From Hymenobacter cyanobacteriorum (GTDB lineage Bacteria > Bacteroidota > Bacteroidia > Cytophagales > Hymenobacteraceae), in contig NZ_JALBGC010000003.1 of NCBI RefSeq assembly GCF_022631375.1, positions 558,001-622,000 of the forward strand: a DNA stretch of 64,000 bases, in the 5' to 3' direction. Below, in pieces: positions 17,649 through 25,966 of this stretch (its first letter is position 1; each line of letters begins with the position of its first letter). The position numbers were made by a program, and so were the translations under genes. The notes below the pieces were generated by a model. It had not been told where the DNA came from. It saw only the letters and a list, made by a program, of their open reading frames with translations, and made no database searches.

Positions 17649-17664
17649 ATTTTTCCGTTTGATT

Positions 17665-17701
17665 AAAAAGGCCCTGCATTTGAAGATGCAGGGCCTTTTT
17701 T
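17665..17701. terminator. Bidirectional Rho-independent terminator
   Basis: Stem AAAAAGGCCCTGCAT / ATGCAGGGCCTTTTT with loop TTGAAG. It separates tdh (plus) from the repeat-rich T9SS protein gene (minus). Confidence 0.9.
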
Positions 17702-17717
17702 CATGCTCAGGCTTCAG

Positions 17718-19442
17718 CTATTCGACCCGCAGCCGGCTGGCGCCGGCCCCGCACCGCACCACGTAGAGGCCGGGGGCCAGACCGGCCAGGTCGAGCGTGG
17801 CGGCCCGGGTGCGGGCCGGCAGCTCCTGGCGGCGCACCTCGCGGCCCAGCGCATCAAGTACCTGCACGGGGCGCGCGGCCGGACTGGTTTCGGGCCAGCT
17901 CAGGCGCACAAGGCCCGCCGCGGGGTTGGGTGCCAGGGCAAATACTTCGGCCGGCGCGGGGGCGTGGGTGGCCAGCGCCGTGCCGGCAAAACGCGCCGCA
18001 AAGGCCATCGGGAAGCTGGTTGTGCCGCTGAGCGTGAAACCGCCGAAGCCGGCAGCATTGCCGCAGGAGCCCGCTACGGTTATGCTGCCCTCGGCATCGA
18101 TGCTGACGGCATTGGCTTCGTCGTTGCCGGCCCCGCCGGCGCGCACGGCCTGCGTCCACTGCCCGGCGGCGTCGAGTCGGGCCACAAATACATCGTACAG
18201 CCCGCCGCTGCTGCTGAGGGCCAGCGGGCCAAACGCAGCCGTAGCGACCTGCCCCGGGCTGCCGTAAACTCCGAACAGGCCGGCCACCGTTGCATTGCCG
18301 GCGGCATCCACGGCCAGGGCGCGGGCCAGGTCGTTGGCAGGGCCGCCGGCGCGCACGGCCTGCGTCCACTGCCCGGCGGCGTCGAGCCGGGCCACAAATA
18401 CATCGTAGCTGCCCGCGCTGACGAGGGTGGTCGGGCCAAAGGCCACGGTTTCCAGCAACACGCCGGCAACGGTAGCCGTGCCCGCCCCATCCACGGCCAG
18501 GGCATTGATGGTGGGCGGCGGGGCCAGGCGGCTGTTGTTGGTGAGCTGCACGGCCTGCGTCCACTGCCCGCCGGCGCTGAGCCGGGCCAGGTAAGCCGAC
18601 GTGCCGCCCAGCGCATTGCTAAGTGCGAGCGCGCCAAAGCGGGTATTGGCATCGAACTGGCCGGCCAGCACCACATTATCGGCGGCGTCGAGGGCCACGG
18701 CGCTTACCAGGTTGCGGAAAGGCACGGTGCTGAAAGCACAGGTGCTTTGGCTGGCCTGCGTCCAGGTGCCCGCCGCCAGGTTGAGGCGTGCGACGAATGC
18801 GGCGGTGGTTACGCCGTCGGCCGCCAGCGTAGTGGGGCCGAAGCCCGGGCTGCCCTGAAAGCTGCCTGCCACCACGGCGTTGCCGGCCGCGTCGAGGGCC
18901 AGCGCGTTGGCCTCGTCATTGCCCGGGCCGCCGGCGCGCACGGCCTGCGTCCACTGCCCGCCGGGGTTGAGCCGGGCCACGAAGGCATCGGTACCGCCCG
19001 CGCTGGTGAGGGCGAAGGAGCCGAATTCCGCCGTCGCCCCGGCCACCAGGTTGCCAAACCGCCCGCTGATAATGGCGTTGCCCGCCGCATCAAGCTTCAG
19101 CCCGCTCACCACGTCTTCGCTCGGCCCGCCGGCCCGCACGGCCTGCAGCCACTCGCCACCGGGCCCGAGGCGGGCCACAAATACATCGGAGTAGCCCTGA
19201 CTGACGAGCGTGGTGCCCCCCAGCGTGAAACTGCCGGAAAAATTACCAGCTACGACGGTATTGCCGGCCCCGTCCGGGGCAGCGGCAACGATGACTGAGC
19301 CGCCGGGAGCTCCCACAGGAGCTGGGTCGACGATGGCGCCGGGGGCACTGGCCCAGTGCCAGCTTTGCGCCTGCAGCGTAGCGGGGGCGGCGAGAACCAG
19401 CAGCCAACCAATGGCTTGCCAACGGAATGTATTTTTCTTCAT
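17718..19442 (-). CDS. Secreted SBBP-repeat protein with T9SS type A sorting domain
   Basis: A 574-aa exported protein. ATG at 19442 begins a signal sequence (MKKNTFRWQAIGWLLVLAAP); the frame extends 22 codons upstream. The middle is built of six or seven repeats of about 60-70 aa with the pattern DVFVARLDAAGQWTQAVRAG, GNDEANALALDAAGNAVVAG, FGPTTLVS, which match SBBP/beta-propeller-like repeats. The corresponding DNA repeat GCACGGCCTGCGTCCACTGC is seen near 18140, 18352, 18548, 18936 and 19134. The C-terminus (LAPNPAAGLVRLSWPET, GLYVVRC) is a type A sorting domain, so the protein is carried over the outer membrane by T9SS. Ligand or substrate unknown. Confidence 0.8.
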   Translation of the reverse strand: MKKNTFRWQAIGWLLVLAAPATLQAQSWHWASAPGAIVDPAPVGAPGGSVIVAAAPDGAGNTVVAGNFSGSFTLGGTTLVSQGYSDVFVARLGPGGEWLQAVRAGGPSEDVVSGLKLDAAGNAIISGRFGNLVAGATAEFGSFALTSAGGTDAFVARLNPGGQWTQAVRAGGPGNDEANALALDAAGNAVVAGSFQGSPGFGPTTLAADGVTTAAFVARLNLAAGTWTQASQSTCAFSTVPFRNLVSAVALDAADNVVLAGQFDANTRFGALALSNALGGTSAYLARLSAGGQWTQAVQLTNNSRLAPPPTINALAVDGAGTATVAGVLLETVAFGPTTLVSAGSYDVFVARLDAAGQWTQAVRAGGPANDLARALAVDAAGNATVAGLFGVYGSPGQVATAAFGPLALSSSGGLYDVFVARLDAAGQWTQAVRAGGAGNDEANAVSIDAEGSITVAGSCGNAAGFGGFTLSGTTSFPMAFAARFAGTALATHAPAPAEVFALAPNPAAGLVRLSWPETSPAARPVQVLDALGREVRRQELPARTRAATLDLAGLAPGLYVVRCGAGASRLRVE

Positions 19443-19564
19443 GGGGCAGCGAAAAAAACAGGAATAAAAAGGCTGTGTGGAGCAGCCACTGAATGGCTGA
19501 TTAGTCACGTCACCTTTTGGTTGCCTGCTGCCCCGAAAAAGTTTCAGCGGCTGTTTTCCTTAAA

Positions 19565-19608
19565 GCCCACAATGCCCCGCATTAACTTGATACGGGGCGT
19601 TGTGGGCA
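19565..19608. terminator. Hairpin between the SBBP protein gene and terC
   Basis: Arms GCCCACAATGCCCCG and CGGGGCGTTGTGGGC pair with a single G-U position around a 14-base loop. A short T-run or A-run flanks it only weakly. It lies downstream of terC on the minus strand and may act as its terminator, or be part of another small repeat. Confidence 0.5.
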
Positions 19609-19628
19609 TAAAATTGACTCCCGAGTAA

Positions 19629-20438
19629 TCAGGCCTGCTGCTGCGAAGTCTCCGCTGCTTTAGGTTCGGTGGGCCGGCTGCCGCCGGCGTGCCGGGGCAC
19701 GTTGAACAGCACCGATGTGGCCCACGGCACGGCAAAGGCGGCTACCGTGAGCACGGTAATCACCACGTCGGCGGTTTCGCTTTCCAGCGCCTCGCTCACC
19801 GGGTGGCCGGGCAGGAAATGAGCCACCAGCGAGAGCACCAGCTTGAGGCCCAGCAGGCCGATAACGCCGAAAGCGGCGGTTTCCAGAAACGGGTATTTGC
19901 CCATGAGCAGCACGAAGCCCTGCGCCACCAGCCGCATGGCCAGAATGCCGATGAACACGCCCACGCAAATCAGAATCAGGTTGTCGGTGAAGGCGACGAC
20001 GGCAAACACGTTATCGATGGAAAAGGCCAAATCCATCAGCTCAATCAGGGCCACGGTGGCCCAGAACTTGCCGAACAACCCCAGCGTGTTGCGGTAAATC
20101 CAGCTTTTTTCCTTCTCAATTTTTTCCTCATCGTGCGCCGGCCGGGCCTTGAAATGGTCGAAAACCAGGTACAGCAGGTAGAGCCCGCCCAACGGCTTCA
20201 AAAACCAGAACTTGATGAGAAACGACGCAAACAGAATGCACAGCCCCCGGAAAATATACGCCCCGAAAATGCCGTAGCGCAGGGCCTTATGCCGCTGCTC
20301 CTTGGGCAGGTCGCCTACCATCGTAGCCAGCACCGCGGCGTTGTCCACCGAAAGCAGGCTCTCAATGATAACCAGGTTGCCCACGATGGCCAGCGAGGCC
20401 AGCGGGTTGTGCAGAATTTGCTCGATGTATTGATTCAC
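19629..20438 (-). CDS. TerC family integral membrane protein
   Basis: A 269-aa membrane protein of the TerC/Alx family, linked in other bacteria to tellurite resistance and to manganese export at alkaline pH or during protein secretion. The conserved acidic membrane motifs are present: NLVIIESLLSVDNAAVLATM near the N-terminus and LMDLAFSIDNVFAVVAF in the middle. About seven to nine helices are expected. The start is set at GTG 20438 (VNQYIEQILHNPLAS); the frame extends to 20519, but that part runs into a repeat and has no conserved sequence. Substrate not assigned; Mn is a reasonable guess from the family. Confidence 0.88.
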   Translation of the reverse strand: MNQYIEQILHNPLASLAIVGNLVIIESLLSVDNAAVLATMVGDLPKEQRHKALRYGIFGAYIFRGLCILFASFLIKFWFLKPLGGLYLLYLVFDHFKARPAHDEEKIEKEKSWIYRNTLGLFGKFWATVALIELMDLAFSIDNVFAVVAFTDNLILICVGVFIGILAMRLVAQGFVLLMGKYPFLETAAFGVIGLLGLKLVLSLVAHFLPGHPVSEALESETADVVITVLTVAAFAVPWATSVLFNVPRHAGGSRPTEPKAAETSQQQA

Positions 20439-20509
20439 GGCGGGAAAAGCTAGGGTAGCTGAGTAACGAGGCAGTAGGCGGAATGATGCCAGAGTGCATG
20501 GAATACAAA

Positions 20510-20547
20510 AGAACGTCATGCCTCGGCTACGCCCGGCATGACGTTCT
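20510..20547. repeat. Family A miniature palindrome
   Basis: AGAACGTCATGCC and GGCATGACGTTCT are perfect complements around TCGGCTACGCC. It looks like one arm of a family A element joined to an inverted tip. It lies between the citrate transporter stop codon and the terC start. Confidence 0.7.
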
Positions 20548-20552
20548 AATAA

Positions 20553-21902
20553 TCACAATTGAATGATGCCCAGCAGCAGCGACACGGCCAGCATCACCAA
20601 CACCGTGCCGCCGGCCCATTTGAGGGTGAAGCGCTGATGCGCGCCGATGTCGACCCCGGCCAAACCCACCAGCAAATACGTGGACGGCACCAGCGGACTT
20701 AACAGGTGCACCGGCTGCCCCAGCAGTGAGGCCTTGCCCATCGTAGCCGCGCCGATGCCAAATGCCGAGGCCGCCTTGGTGAAAAACGGCAGGATGCCGA
20801 AGTAGAACGCGTCGTTCGACATGAAAAAGGTGAGCGGCGCACTCACCAGCCCGGTCAGCACCGGGAAGTGCGGGCCCCAGGCGGCCGGCACCAGCTGCAC
20901 AAACGTCTGGGCCATGGCATCAACCATGTGCGTGCCGTTGAGAATGCCGGTGAAGATGCCCGCCGCAAACACCATCGCCGCTACCGACAGCGCGTTGCCG
21001 GCGTGGGCCGCAAACCGCTGCCGCTGCTGCGACAAATTGGGGTAGTTAATCACGGCCGCCAGCGCAAACGCCAGCATGAACAGCACCGGCAGCGGCAGCA
21101 GCTCGCGCACCAGCGCCACCATCAGCCCAATCGTCAATAGCGCATTCACCCACAGCAGTTTGGGGCGGCGCAGGGCTTGGTCTTCGGGCGAAAGCTCCAG
21201 GTCGGGGCATTCGGGCAAGGGCTGGGGCAGGCCAGCAGCGAGGCCGAAAACCACGGACTTTTTCTTATTTACTTGGTTTAGATACTCCAGGCCCAGCCGT
21301 TTCCGCTCGCGCTTGCCGAAGCGCCAGGCCACGAAGAACACCCACAACAGCCCCGCGCCCATGGACGGAATCAGCGGGTTGAAAAGCTGGGTGCTGTCGA
21401 GGTGCAGCACGCTCATGGCGCGGGCGGTGGGGCCGCCCCAGGGCAGAATATTCATCACGCCGCCCACCAGCATGTTCATGCAAGTCAATATCAGCGGGTT
21501 GATACCGAGCTGGCGGTAGAGCGGCAGCATGGCCGTGACCACGATGATGTAAGTGGTGGCCCCGTCGCCATCGAGCGACACCAGCAGCGCCAGCAGCGCC
21601 GTGCCGATGATGATTTTCAGCGGGTCGCCGTGGGCCACGCGCTGGATGCGGCTGATAACCGGGTCGAACAGCCCGGCATCTGTCATCAGCCCGAAGTAGA
21701 GGATGGCGAACACCAGCATGATGCCCGTGGGCGCAATGTTCTTGATGCCGTCAAGCATCATCGGCCCCATTTGCCCTCCGAAACCGGTGAGCACCGCGAA
21801 GGCCACCGGCACCAGCAGCAGCGCCGTGATGGCCGACAGACGATTCGTCATAATCAGCACCATGAAGGTGAGAATCATGGCAAAGCCAGCGAGTGCGAGC
21901 AT
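20553..21902 (-). CDS. CitMHS family citrate/organic acid transporter
   Basis: A 449-aa secondary transporter. The N-terminus (LALAGFAMILTFMVLIMTNR) and the central motifs SLDGDGATTYIIVVTAMLPL and GGVMNILPWGGPTARAMSVL are characteristic for CitMHS proteins, which carry citrate complexed with Mg or another divalent cation in symport with protons. Two bundles of about six helices are separated by a charged loop (residues 200-240, GKRERKRLGLEYLNQVNKKK). ATG at 21902. The next gene upstream on the same strand is a TonB-dependent receptor, with a family A repeat in the 210-base gap. Citrate is the best guess for the substrate; related acids are possible. Confidence 0.87.
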   Translation of the reverse strand: MLALAGFAMILTFMVLIMTNRLSAITALLLVPVAFAVLTGFGGQMGPMMLDGIKNIAPTGIMLVFAILYFGLMTDAGLFDPVISRIQRVAHGDPLKIIIGTALLALLVSLDGDGATTYIIVVTAMLPLYRQLGINPLILTCMNMLVGGVMNILPWGGPTARAMSVLHLDSTQLFNPLIPSMGAGLLWVFFVAWRFGKRERKRLGLEYLNQVNKKKSVVFGLAAGLPQPLPECPDLELSPEDQALRRPKLLWVNALLTIGLMVALVRELLPLPVLFMLAFALAAVINYPNLSQQRQRFAAHAGNALSVAAMVFAAGIFTGILNGTHMVDAMAQTFVQLVPAAWGPHFPVLTGLVSAPLTFFMSNDAFYFGILPFFTKAASAFGIGAATMGKASLLGQPVHLLSPLVPSTYLLVGLAGVDIGAHQRFTLKWAGGTVLVMLAVSLLLGIIQL

Positions 21903-21931
21903 GGTGGCGGGGTAATAAAGATGTAAATTTT

Positions 21932-22085
21932 AGAACGTCATGCAGAGCGTAGCGAAGCATCTTTACCGCTTCGTTGCGCTGTATATTCACCAACCTAAGC
22001 AACGAATTCGTCCCACCTCACCCGTTGCAGCGAATGAGTTACTTAATGCGGTAAAGATGCTTCGCTGCGCTCTGCATGACGTTCT
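21932..22085. repeat. Family A inverted repeat, GTCATGC subtype
   Basis: Left arm AGAACGTCATGCAGAGCGTA then GCGAAGCATCTTTACCGC; right arm GCGGTAAAGATGCTTCGCTG then CGCTCTGCATGACGTTCT. About 38 bases pair with two mismatches; the loop of about 75 bases is the longest in the family. It lies between the TonB-dependent receptor gene and the CitMHS gene, both on the minus strand, and its edge is 29 bases from the CitMHS ATG. Confidence 0.9.
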
Positions 22086-22112
22086 TTTTATCGTTCTGAA
22101 TCAATCGTTCGC

Positions 22113-24845
22113 TTAGAAGCTGAAGCGCAGGGCCGAGAAATAATACGCGCCCATGAAGCCGAACTGCGAGGTGAAGCGCGTGTAGGGCGTCTGGCCCGAG
22201 GCCGTGAGCGAGGGGAAGGCGATTTGGTCGGGGTACACATCGAACAGGTTGTTGGCGCCCAGCGTGAAGCCCACGCGCGGCGTGAAATTGTAGGTCAGCG
22301 ACGCATCGGTGATAACCTTGGCCGAGAAGGTCTGGTCGAGCTCGGCCGTGCTCTGAATGGCCGTGACCTGGCCGAAACGGGTAGCGCGCACCAGGCCTTC
22401 GAGCTTTTTGAAGCGGTAGTTGGCCGAGCCGATGAACTTGGAGCGCGGCTGAGCCACCTCAATCAGGCCAATCATCACGCGGTCGACGAGCGGGGTGCCC
22501 AGGTTGGCCAGCGACGGCGGTGTGCGCACTTCGCCCACTACTTTGGTCGAGTTCAGGGCCATGGCCAGGTTCAGGCCGAAATCTTGGTCGCGGCCCATGC
22601 GCTTGCGGTAGCTCGCCACCACGTCGAGGCCGCGGGTGCGGGTGTCGAGGGCGTTCGAGAAAAACTGCACCTGGGCGTAGCCCGAGCCGTTGAACACGGG
22701 CGCGAGAGCGGGCTTGGTGGCATCGAGCTGGCCCGAAATCACCACGCGGTCGGTGATGTCAATCTGGTAGGCATCGGCCGTAAACGTCAGGTCGGGCGTG
22801 ACCTGGGCAGTGAAGCCGAGGTTGTAGTCAAGCGTGGTTTCGGCTTTCAATTTGCCCACGCCGAGGGCCTGCACGTAGGGGTTGTCGTTGCGCAGGTGGG
22901 CAATGGGGTACGAGTCGAACACGCCGTTGAGCGTCAGCCACTGGGCATCGGCGTAGTTGGAATAGTAGAGCTGGTGCATGGACGGGGCCCGGAAGCCGCG
23001 GTTGATAGAGCCGCGCACCGAGAACATCTCGGAGAACTTGTAGCGGGTCGAAATCTTACCGCTCACGTTGCTGCCAAAGTCGGAGTAGCGCTCGAAGCGG
23101 CCGGCCACGCCCACCAGAAACTTATCGGTGATGTCGCTGAGCACGTCGACGTACACACCGGCATTGTTGCGGGTGCGCGAAACGGCGTTCACGGCGGCGA
23201 TGCCTTCGCGCCCGCTGCTGCCCACGTCGGGGTTGTTGGTGGTTACCGGACCTTTTTTCCAGGAAGCCTCGTCGCCGGCCAGCAGCTCGTACTGCTCCAC
23301 CCGGAACTCGCCGCCGTAGCTCAGGCTCAACGATTTCAGGCTGCTTACTTCGAAGGATTTTGAGACGTTCACGTTGGCCAGCACCTGCCCAAACTTATTG
23401 GTGCCGGTGTAGAACGAGGTGGGCGAATTGCTGCCGTAGGAAGGGTTAACGGTGTGGTTGGCGTAAGTCTTGATGATGTTCTGGCCGCCGCCCACGCTGA
23501 AATCGAGGTTCCAGCCGCCGGCCGTTTTGCGGCGCAGGCCCACGGTGGAAGCTACGTCCTGCACCGTAGCCGGGAACACGGGGTTGTAGCCGTTCGGAAA
23601 CAGCGAAAGCACCGCCCGCGCCTTGTTGCTGGGGTTGCGGAAGAAGCCGTAGGCCGTCATGTCTTTATAAGAGTACCCGCCGAACGAATACAGCCGCCAG
23701 GCGTCGCCCAGCGCCACTTCGCCGTTATAAAAGAACTGGCCCATCGTGTTTTTGGCCGTGCCGTAGGTGGTCACGTGGCGGTTGAAGCCGTTCTGGGCTA
23801 CCAGGGCGTCGTCTTTGGCTTTGTCGGAATCGTATACGCGGCCGGTGTAGTCGCCCGAGCGGTTGGTGGGCGTGTTGTGGTGGCCCTGGGCGGTCAGGTT
23901 CAGGAAGCCGTCGCGCTTGCCTAGGGGCAGGCCGTAGTTCACGCCGAGGTCGAAGGTGTGGCCGTCGCCCATGGCCGTCACGCCATAATTGCCGTTAACG
24001 ATGCCGCCGCGCGGGTTTTTCTTCAGCACAATGTTCACGATGCCGGCAATAGCGTCGGAGCCATACTGGGCCGCCGCGCCGTCGCGCAGAATCTCCACGC
24101 GCTCAATGGCCGCCGTCGGGATGGCGTTCAAATCAGTGCCCACCGAGCCGCGGCCTACCACGTTGTTCACGTTCAGGGCCGACGACTGGTGGCGGCGCTT
24201 GCCGTTAATGAGCACCAGCGTCTGGTCGGGGCCGAGGCCGCGCAGCGTCGCCGGGTCCACGTACGAAGTCACGTTGCTGATGGCGTGCTTAGTCGAGTTG
24301 AACGAGGGCGCGGTGAAGTGAATCATCTGGCCCAGCTCGGTCTGGCCGGTTTTGGTGATTTCCTTGGCCGTGAGCACGTCCACCGGCACGGGCAGGTCCA
24401 CGTTGGTGCGGGCTTCGGAGGCGCGGTTGCCCACCACAATCACGTCGGCAATGGCGTGCGAGGTGGTTTTCATGGGCACATCCAAGGTGGTGGCGCCGGC
24501 GGGCACGGGCACTTCACGTAGCTCGTAGCCCACGTACGTCACCACCAGCACGTCGCCGTCTTCCACATCCAGCGTGAAGCGGCCGTCGGCATCCGTGGTC
24601 GTGCCCCGGTTGGTGCCTTTGATGGCCACCGAGCTAAACGCCAGCGGCGACTGGTCGTTGCCGTCCACAATCCGGCCCTTGAGTGGCCGGCGGGCCAGCG
24701 CCCCGAAATCGTTTGGGGCCGCCGCCACGGCCGGAGCCAGCGAAGCCGCGTGCGCCGCCGGGCTGGCCGCGCACTGCGCCGCCAGCAGCAGCGCCGCGCC
24801 CGCCGTCCGGGCCGAGAGGGAGGAGGAAGGTATGATTCGCTTCAT
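22113..24845 (-). CDS. TonB-dependent receptor with carboxypeptidase-regulatory-like domain
   Basis: A 910-aa outer-membrane receptor. A signal peptide (residues 1-33, ending AAHAAS) is followed by a CarboxypepD_reg-like domain (about 50-130: GRIVDGNDQSPLAFSSVAIK, GTTTDADGRFTLDV), a plug domain (about 150-280, with LRGLGPDQTLVLINGKRRHQ and VEILRDGAAAQYGSDAIAGI) and a 22-strand barrel ending in an aromatic residue (SALRFSF). Not of the SusC type. The substrate is not evident. The CitMHS gene downstream and the divergent two-component system suggest organic acid or metal-citrate uptake, which is an inference. Confidence 0.9.
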   Translation of the reverse strand: MKRIIPSSSLSARTAGAALLLAAQCAASPAAHAASLAPAVAAAPNDFGALARRPLKGRIVDGNDQSPLAFSSVAIKGTNRGTTTDADGRFTLDVEDGDVLVVTYVGYELREVPVPAGATTLDVPMKTTSHAIADVIVVGNRASEARTNVDLPVPVDVLTAKEITKTGQTELGQMIHFTAPSFNSTKHAISNVTSYVDPATLRGLGPDQTLVLINGKRRHQSSALNVNNVVGRGSVGTDLNAIPTAAIERVEILRDGAAAQYGSDAIAGIVNIVLKKNPRGGIVNGNYGVTAMGDGHTFDLGVNYGLPLGKRDGFLNLTAQGHHNTPTNRSGDYTGRVYDSDKAKDDALVAQNGFNRHVTTYGTAKNTMGQFFYNGEVALGDAWRLYSFGGYSYKDMTAYGFFRNPSNKARAVLSLFPNGYNPVFPATVQDVASTVGLRRKTAGGWNLDFSVGGGQNIIKTYANHTVNPSYGSNSPTSFYTGTNKFGQVLANVNVSKSFEVSSLKSLSLSYGGEFRVEQYELLAGDEASWKKGPVTTNNPDVGSSGREGIAAVNAVSRTRNNAGVYVDVLSDITDKFLVGVAGRFERYSDFGSNVSGKISTRYKFSEMFSVRGSINRGFRAPSMHQLYYSNYADAQWLTLNGVFDSYPIAHLRNDNPYVQALGVGKLKAETTLDYNLGFTAQVTPDLTFTADAYQIDITDRVVISGQLDATKPALAPVFNGSGYAQVQFFSNALDTRTRGLDVVASYRKRMGRDQDFGLNLAMALNSTKVVGEVRTPPSLANLGTPLVDRVMIGLIEVAQPRSKFIGSANYRFKKLEGLVRATRFGQVTAIQSTAELDQTFSAKVITDASLTYNFTPRVGFTLGANNLFDVYPDQIAFPSLTASGQTPYTRFTSQFGFMGAYYFSALRFSF

Positions 24846-24988
24846 GGGAATTTTGATGGAGGTGGGAATGATTGCGTGGTTTGGGAAGCGAAGTAGCGGG
24901 GCGATTTAGAATACATTTGGAAGATTTGGAATTTTTCAGAAAATAGTGAGTGGGCGCTTACTTATTTGGATTTAGCGCAAGTAAAATG

Positions 24989-25095
24989 AACGGTCATGCA
25001 GAGCGCAGCGAAGCCTCTTGCCCGCCACCACTAATCCTATCGATTGATTTACTGACTGCGGGCAAGAGGCTTCGCTGCGCTCTGCATGACGTTCT
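24989..25095. repeat. Family A inverted repeat
   Basis: Left arm AACGGTCATGCAGAGCGCAG then CGAAGCCTCTTGCCCGC; right arm GCGGGCAAGAGGCTTCGCTG then CGCTCTGCATGACGTTCT. The arms are fully complementary apart from the tips. It sits in the 312-base divergent spacer between the receptor gene and the response regulator gene; the remaining bases of that spacer carry no recognised gene. Confidence 0.9.
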
Positions 25096-25157
25096 GAAAA
25101 AGCAGCCAAGCGCCCAAACCAGCCCTACCTTGCCGCTCATTCCCATCGATACCCCAC

Positions 25158-25838
25158 ATGAAACTGCTGCTCGTTGAAGACGAACCGGCCTTGCTGGCCA
25201 GCGTGGTGAGCTACCTGCAAGCCCAGCACTACGTGTGCGAAACGGCCACCACCTACGCCCAGGCGCAGGAGAAAATGGCGCTGCACGACTACGAGTGCAT
25301 CGTGCTCGACCTCACCCTGCCCGGCGGCGACGGCCTCGACCTGCTGCGCGAGCTGCAAAAGCAGCAGAAAGCCACCGGCGTCATCATCACCAGCGCCCGC
25401 GCCGCCGTCGACGACCGCATCACCGGCCTGGAGCTGGGGGCCGACGATTACCTGCCCAAGCCCTTCTACCTGCCCGAGCTCAGCGCCCGCATTGCCGCGC
25501 TAGTGCGCCGTCGCCACTACCAGGGCACCAACCTATTGCACGCCGGTGAGCTGGCGGTGGACGTGCCCGCTCGCCGCGCCGCCGTGGCCGGCAAACCGTT
25601 GACATTGACCCGCACCGAGTTCGATTTACTGCTGCTGCTGCTGGCGAACCAGGGCCGCGTCATCACAAAAGGGGCCATTGCCGAGCATTTGTCGGGCGAT
25701 GCGGCCGAGCAGTTCGACACGTTCGAAAACGTGTACGCCCACGTCAAAAATCTCAAGCGCAAGCTCACGGAGGCAGGCGCGCCGAACTACATTCGGATGG
25801 TGTACGGGCTAGGGTATCGGTTCGAGCCGAATAATTAA
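25158..25838 (+). CDS. Response regulator, OmpR/PhoB family
   Basis: A 226-aa DNA-binding regulator. The receiver domain (1-120) has the acidic pair E7/D8 in LLLVEDEPALL, the phosphoacceptor D51 in CIVLDLTLPGGDGL, T78 and K101 in YLPKPFYLPEL. The C-terminal winged helix (about 130-225: LTRTEFDLLLLLLANQGRVI, ENVYAHVKNLKRKL, IRMVYGLGYRFE) is of the OmpR type. ATG at 25158. The partner kinase gene follows 128 bases later, with a family A repeat inside the gap. The divergent receptor gene and the CitMHS gene are the nearest candidate targets. Confidence 0.95.
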   Translation: MKLLLVEDEPALLASVVSYLQAQHYVCETATTYAQAQEKMALHDYECIVLDLTLPGGDGLDLLRELQKQQKATGVIITSARAAVDDRITGLELGADDYLPKPFYLPELSARIAALVRRRHYQGTNLLHAGELAVDVPARRAAVAGKPLTLTRTEFDLLLLLLANQGRVITKGAIAEHLSGDAAEQFDTFENVYAHVKNLKRKLTEAGAPNYIRMVYGLGYRFEPNN

Positions 25839-25840
25839 AC

Positions 25841-25947
25841 GACCGTCATGCAGAACGCAGCGAAGCATCTCGCCTGCTATCACTAATCAATCAATAATGA
25901 GTTGCTACCACAGGCGAGATGCTTCGCTGCGCTCTGCATGACCGTTC
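25841..25947. repeat. Family A inverted repeat inside a two-component operon
   Basis: Left arm GACCGTCATGCAGAACGCAG then CGAAGCATCTCGCCTG; right arm CAGGCGAGATGCTTCGCTGC then GCTCTGCATGACCGTT. One arm position (A/G in AGAACG versus CGCTCT) is not paired. It begins three bases after the response regulator stop codon and ends 20 bases before the kinase start, so any common mRNA carries it as a hairpin. Confidence 0.9.
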
Positions 25948-25966
25948 AACTAAGTCGCATCCGACC

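Noticed and set aside
17703..19298. 531-codon plus-strand frame
   Set aside because: Antisense to the SBBP repeat protein; the repeated LRPLPGGVEPGHKYI pattern is the mirror of its repeats.
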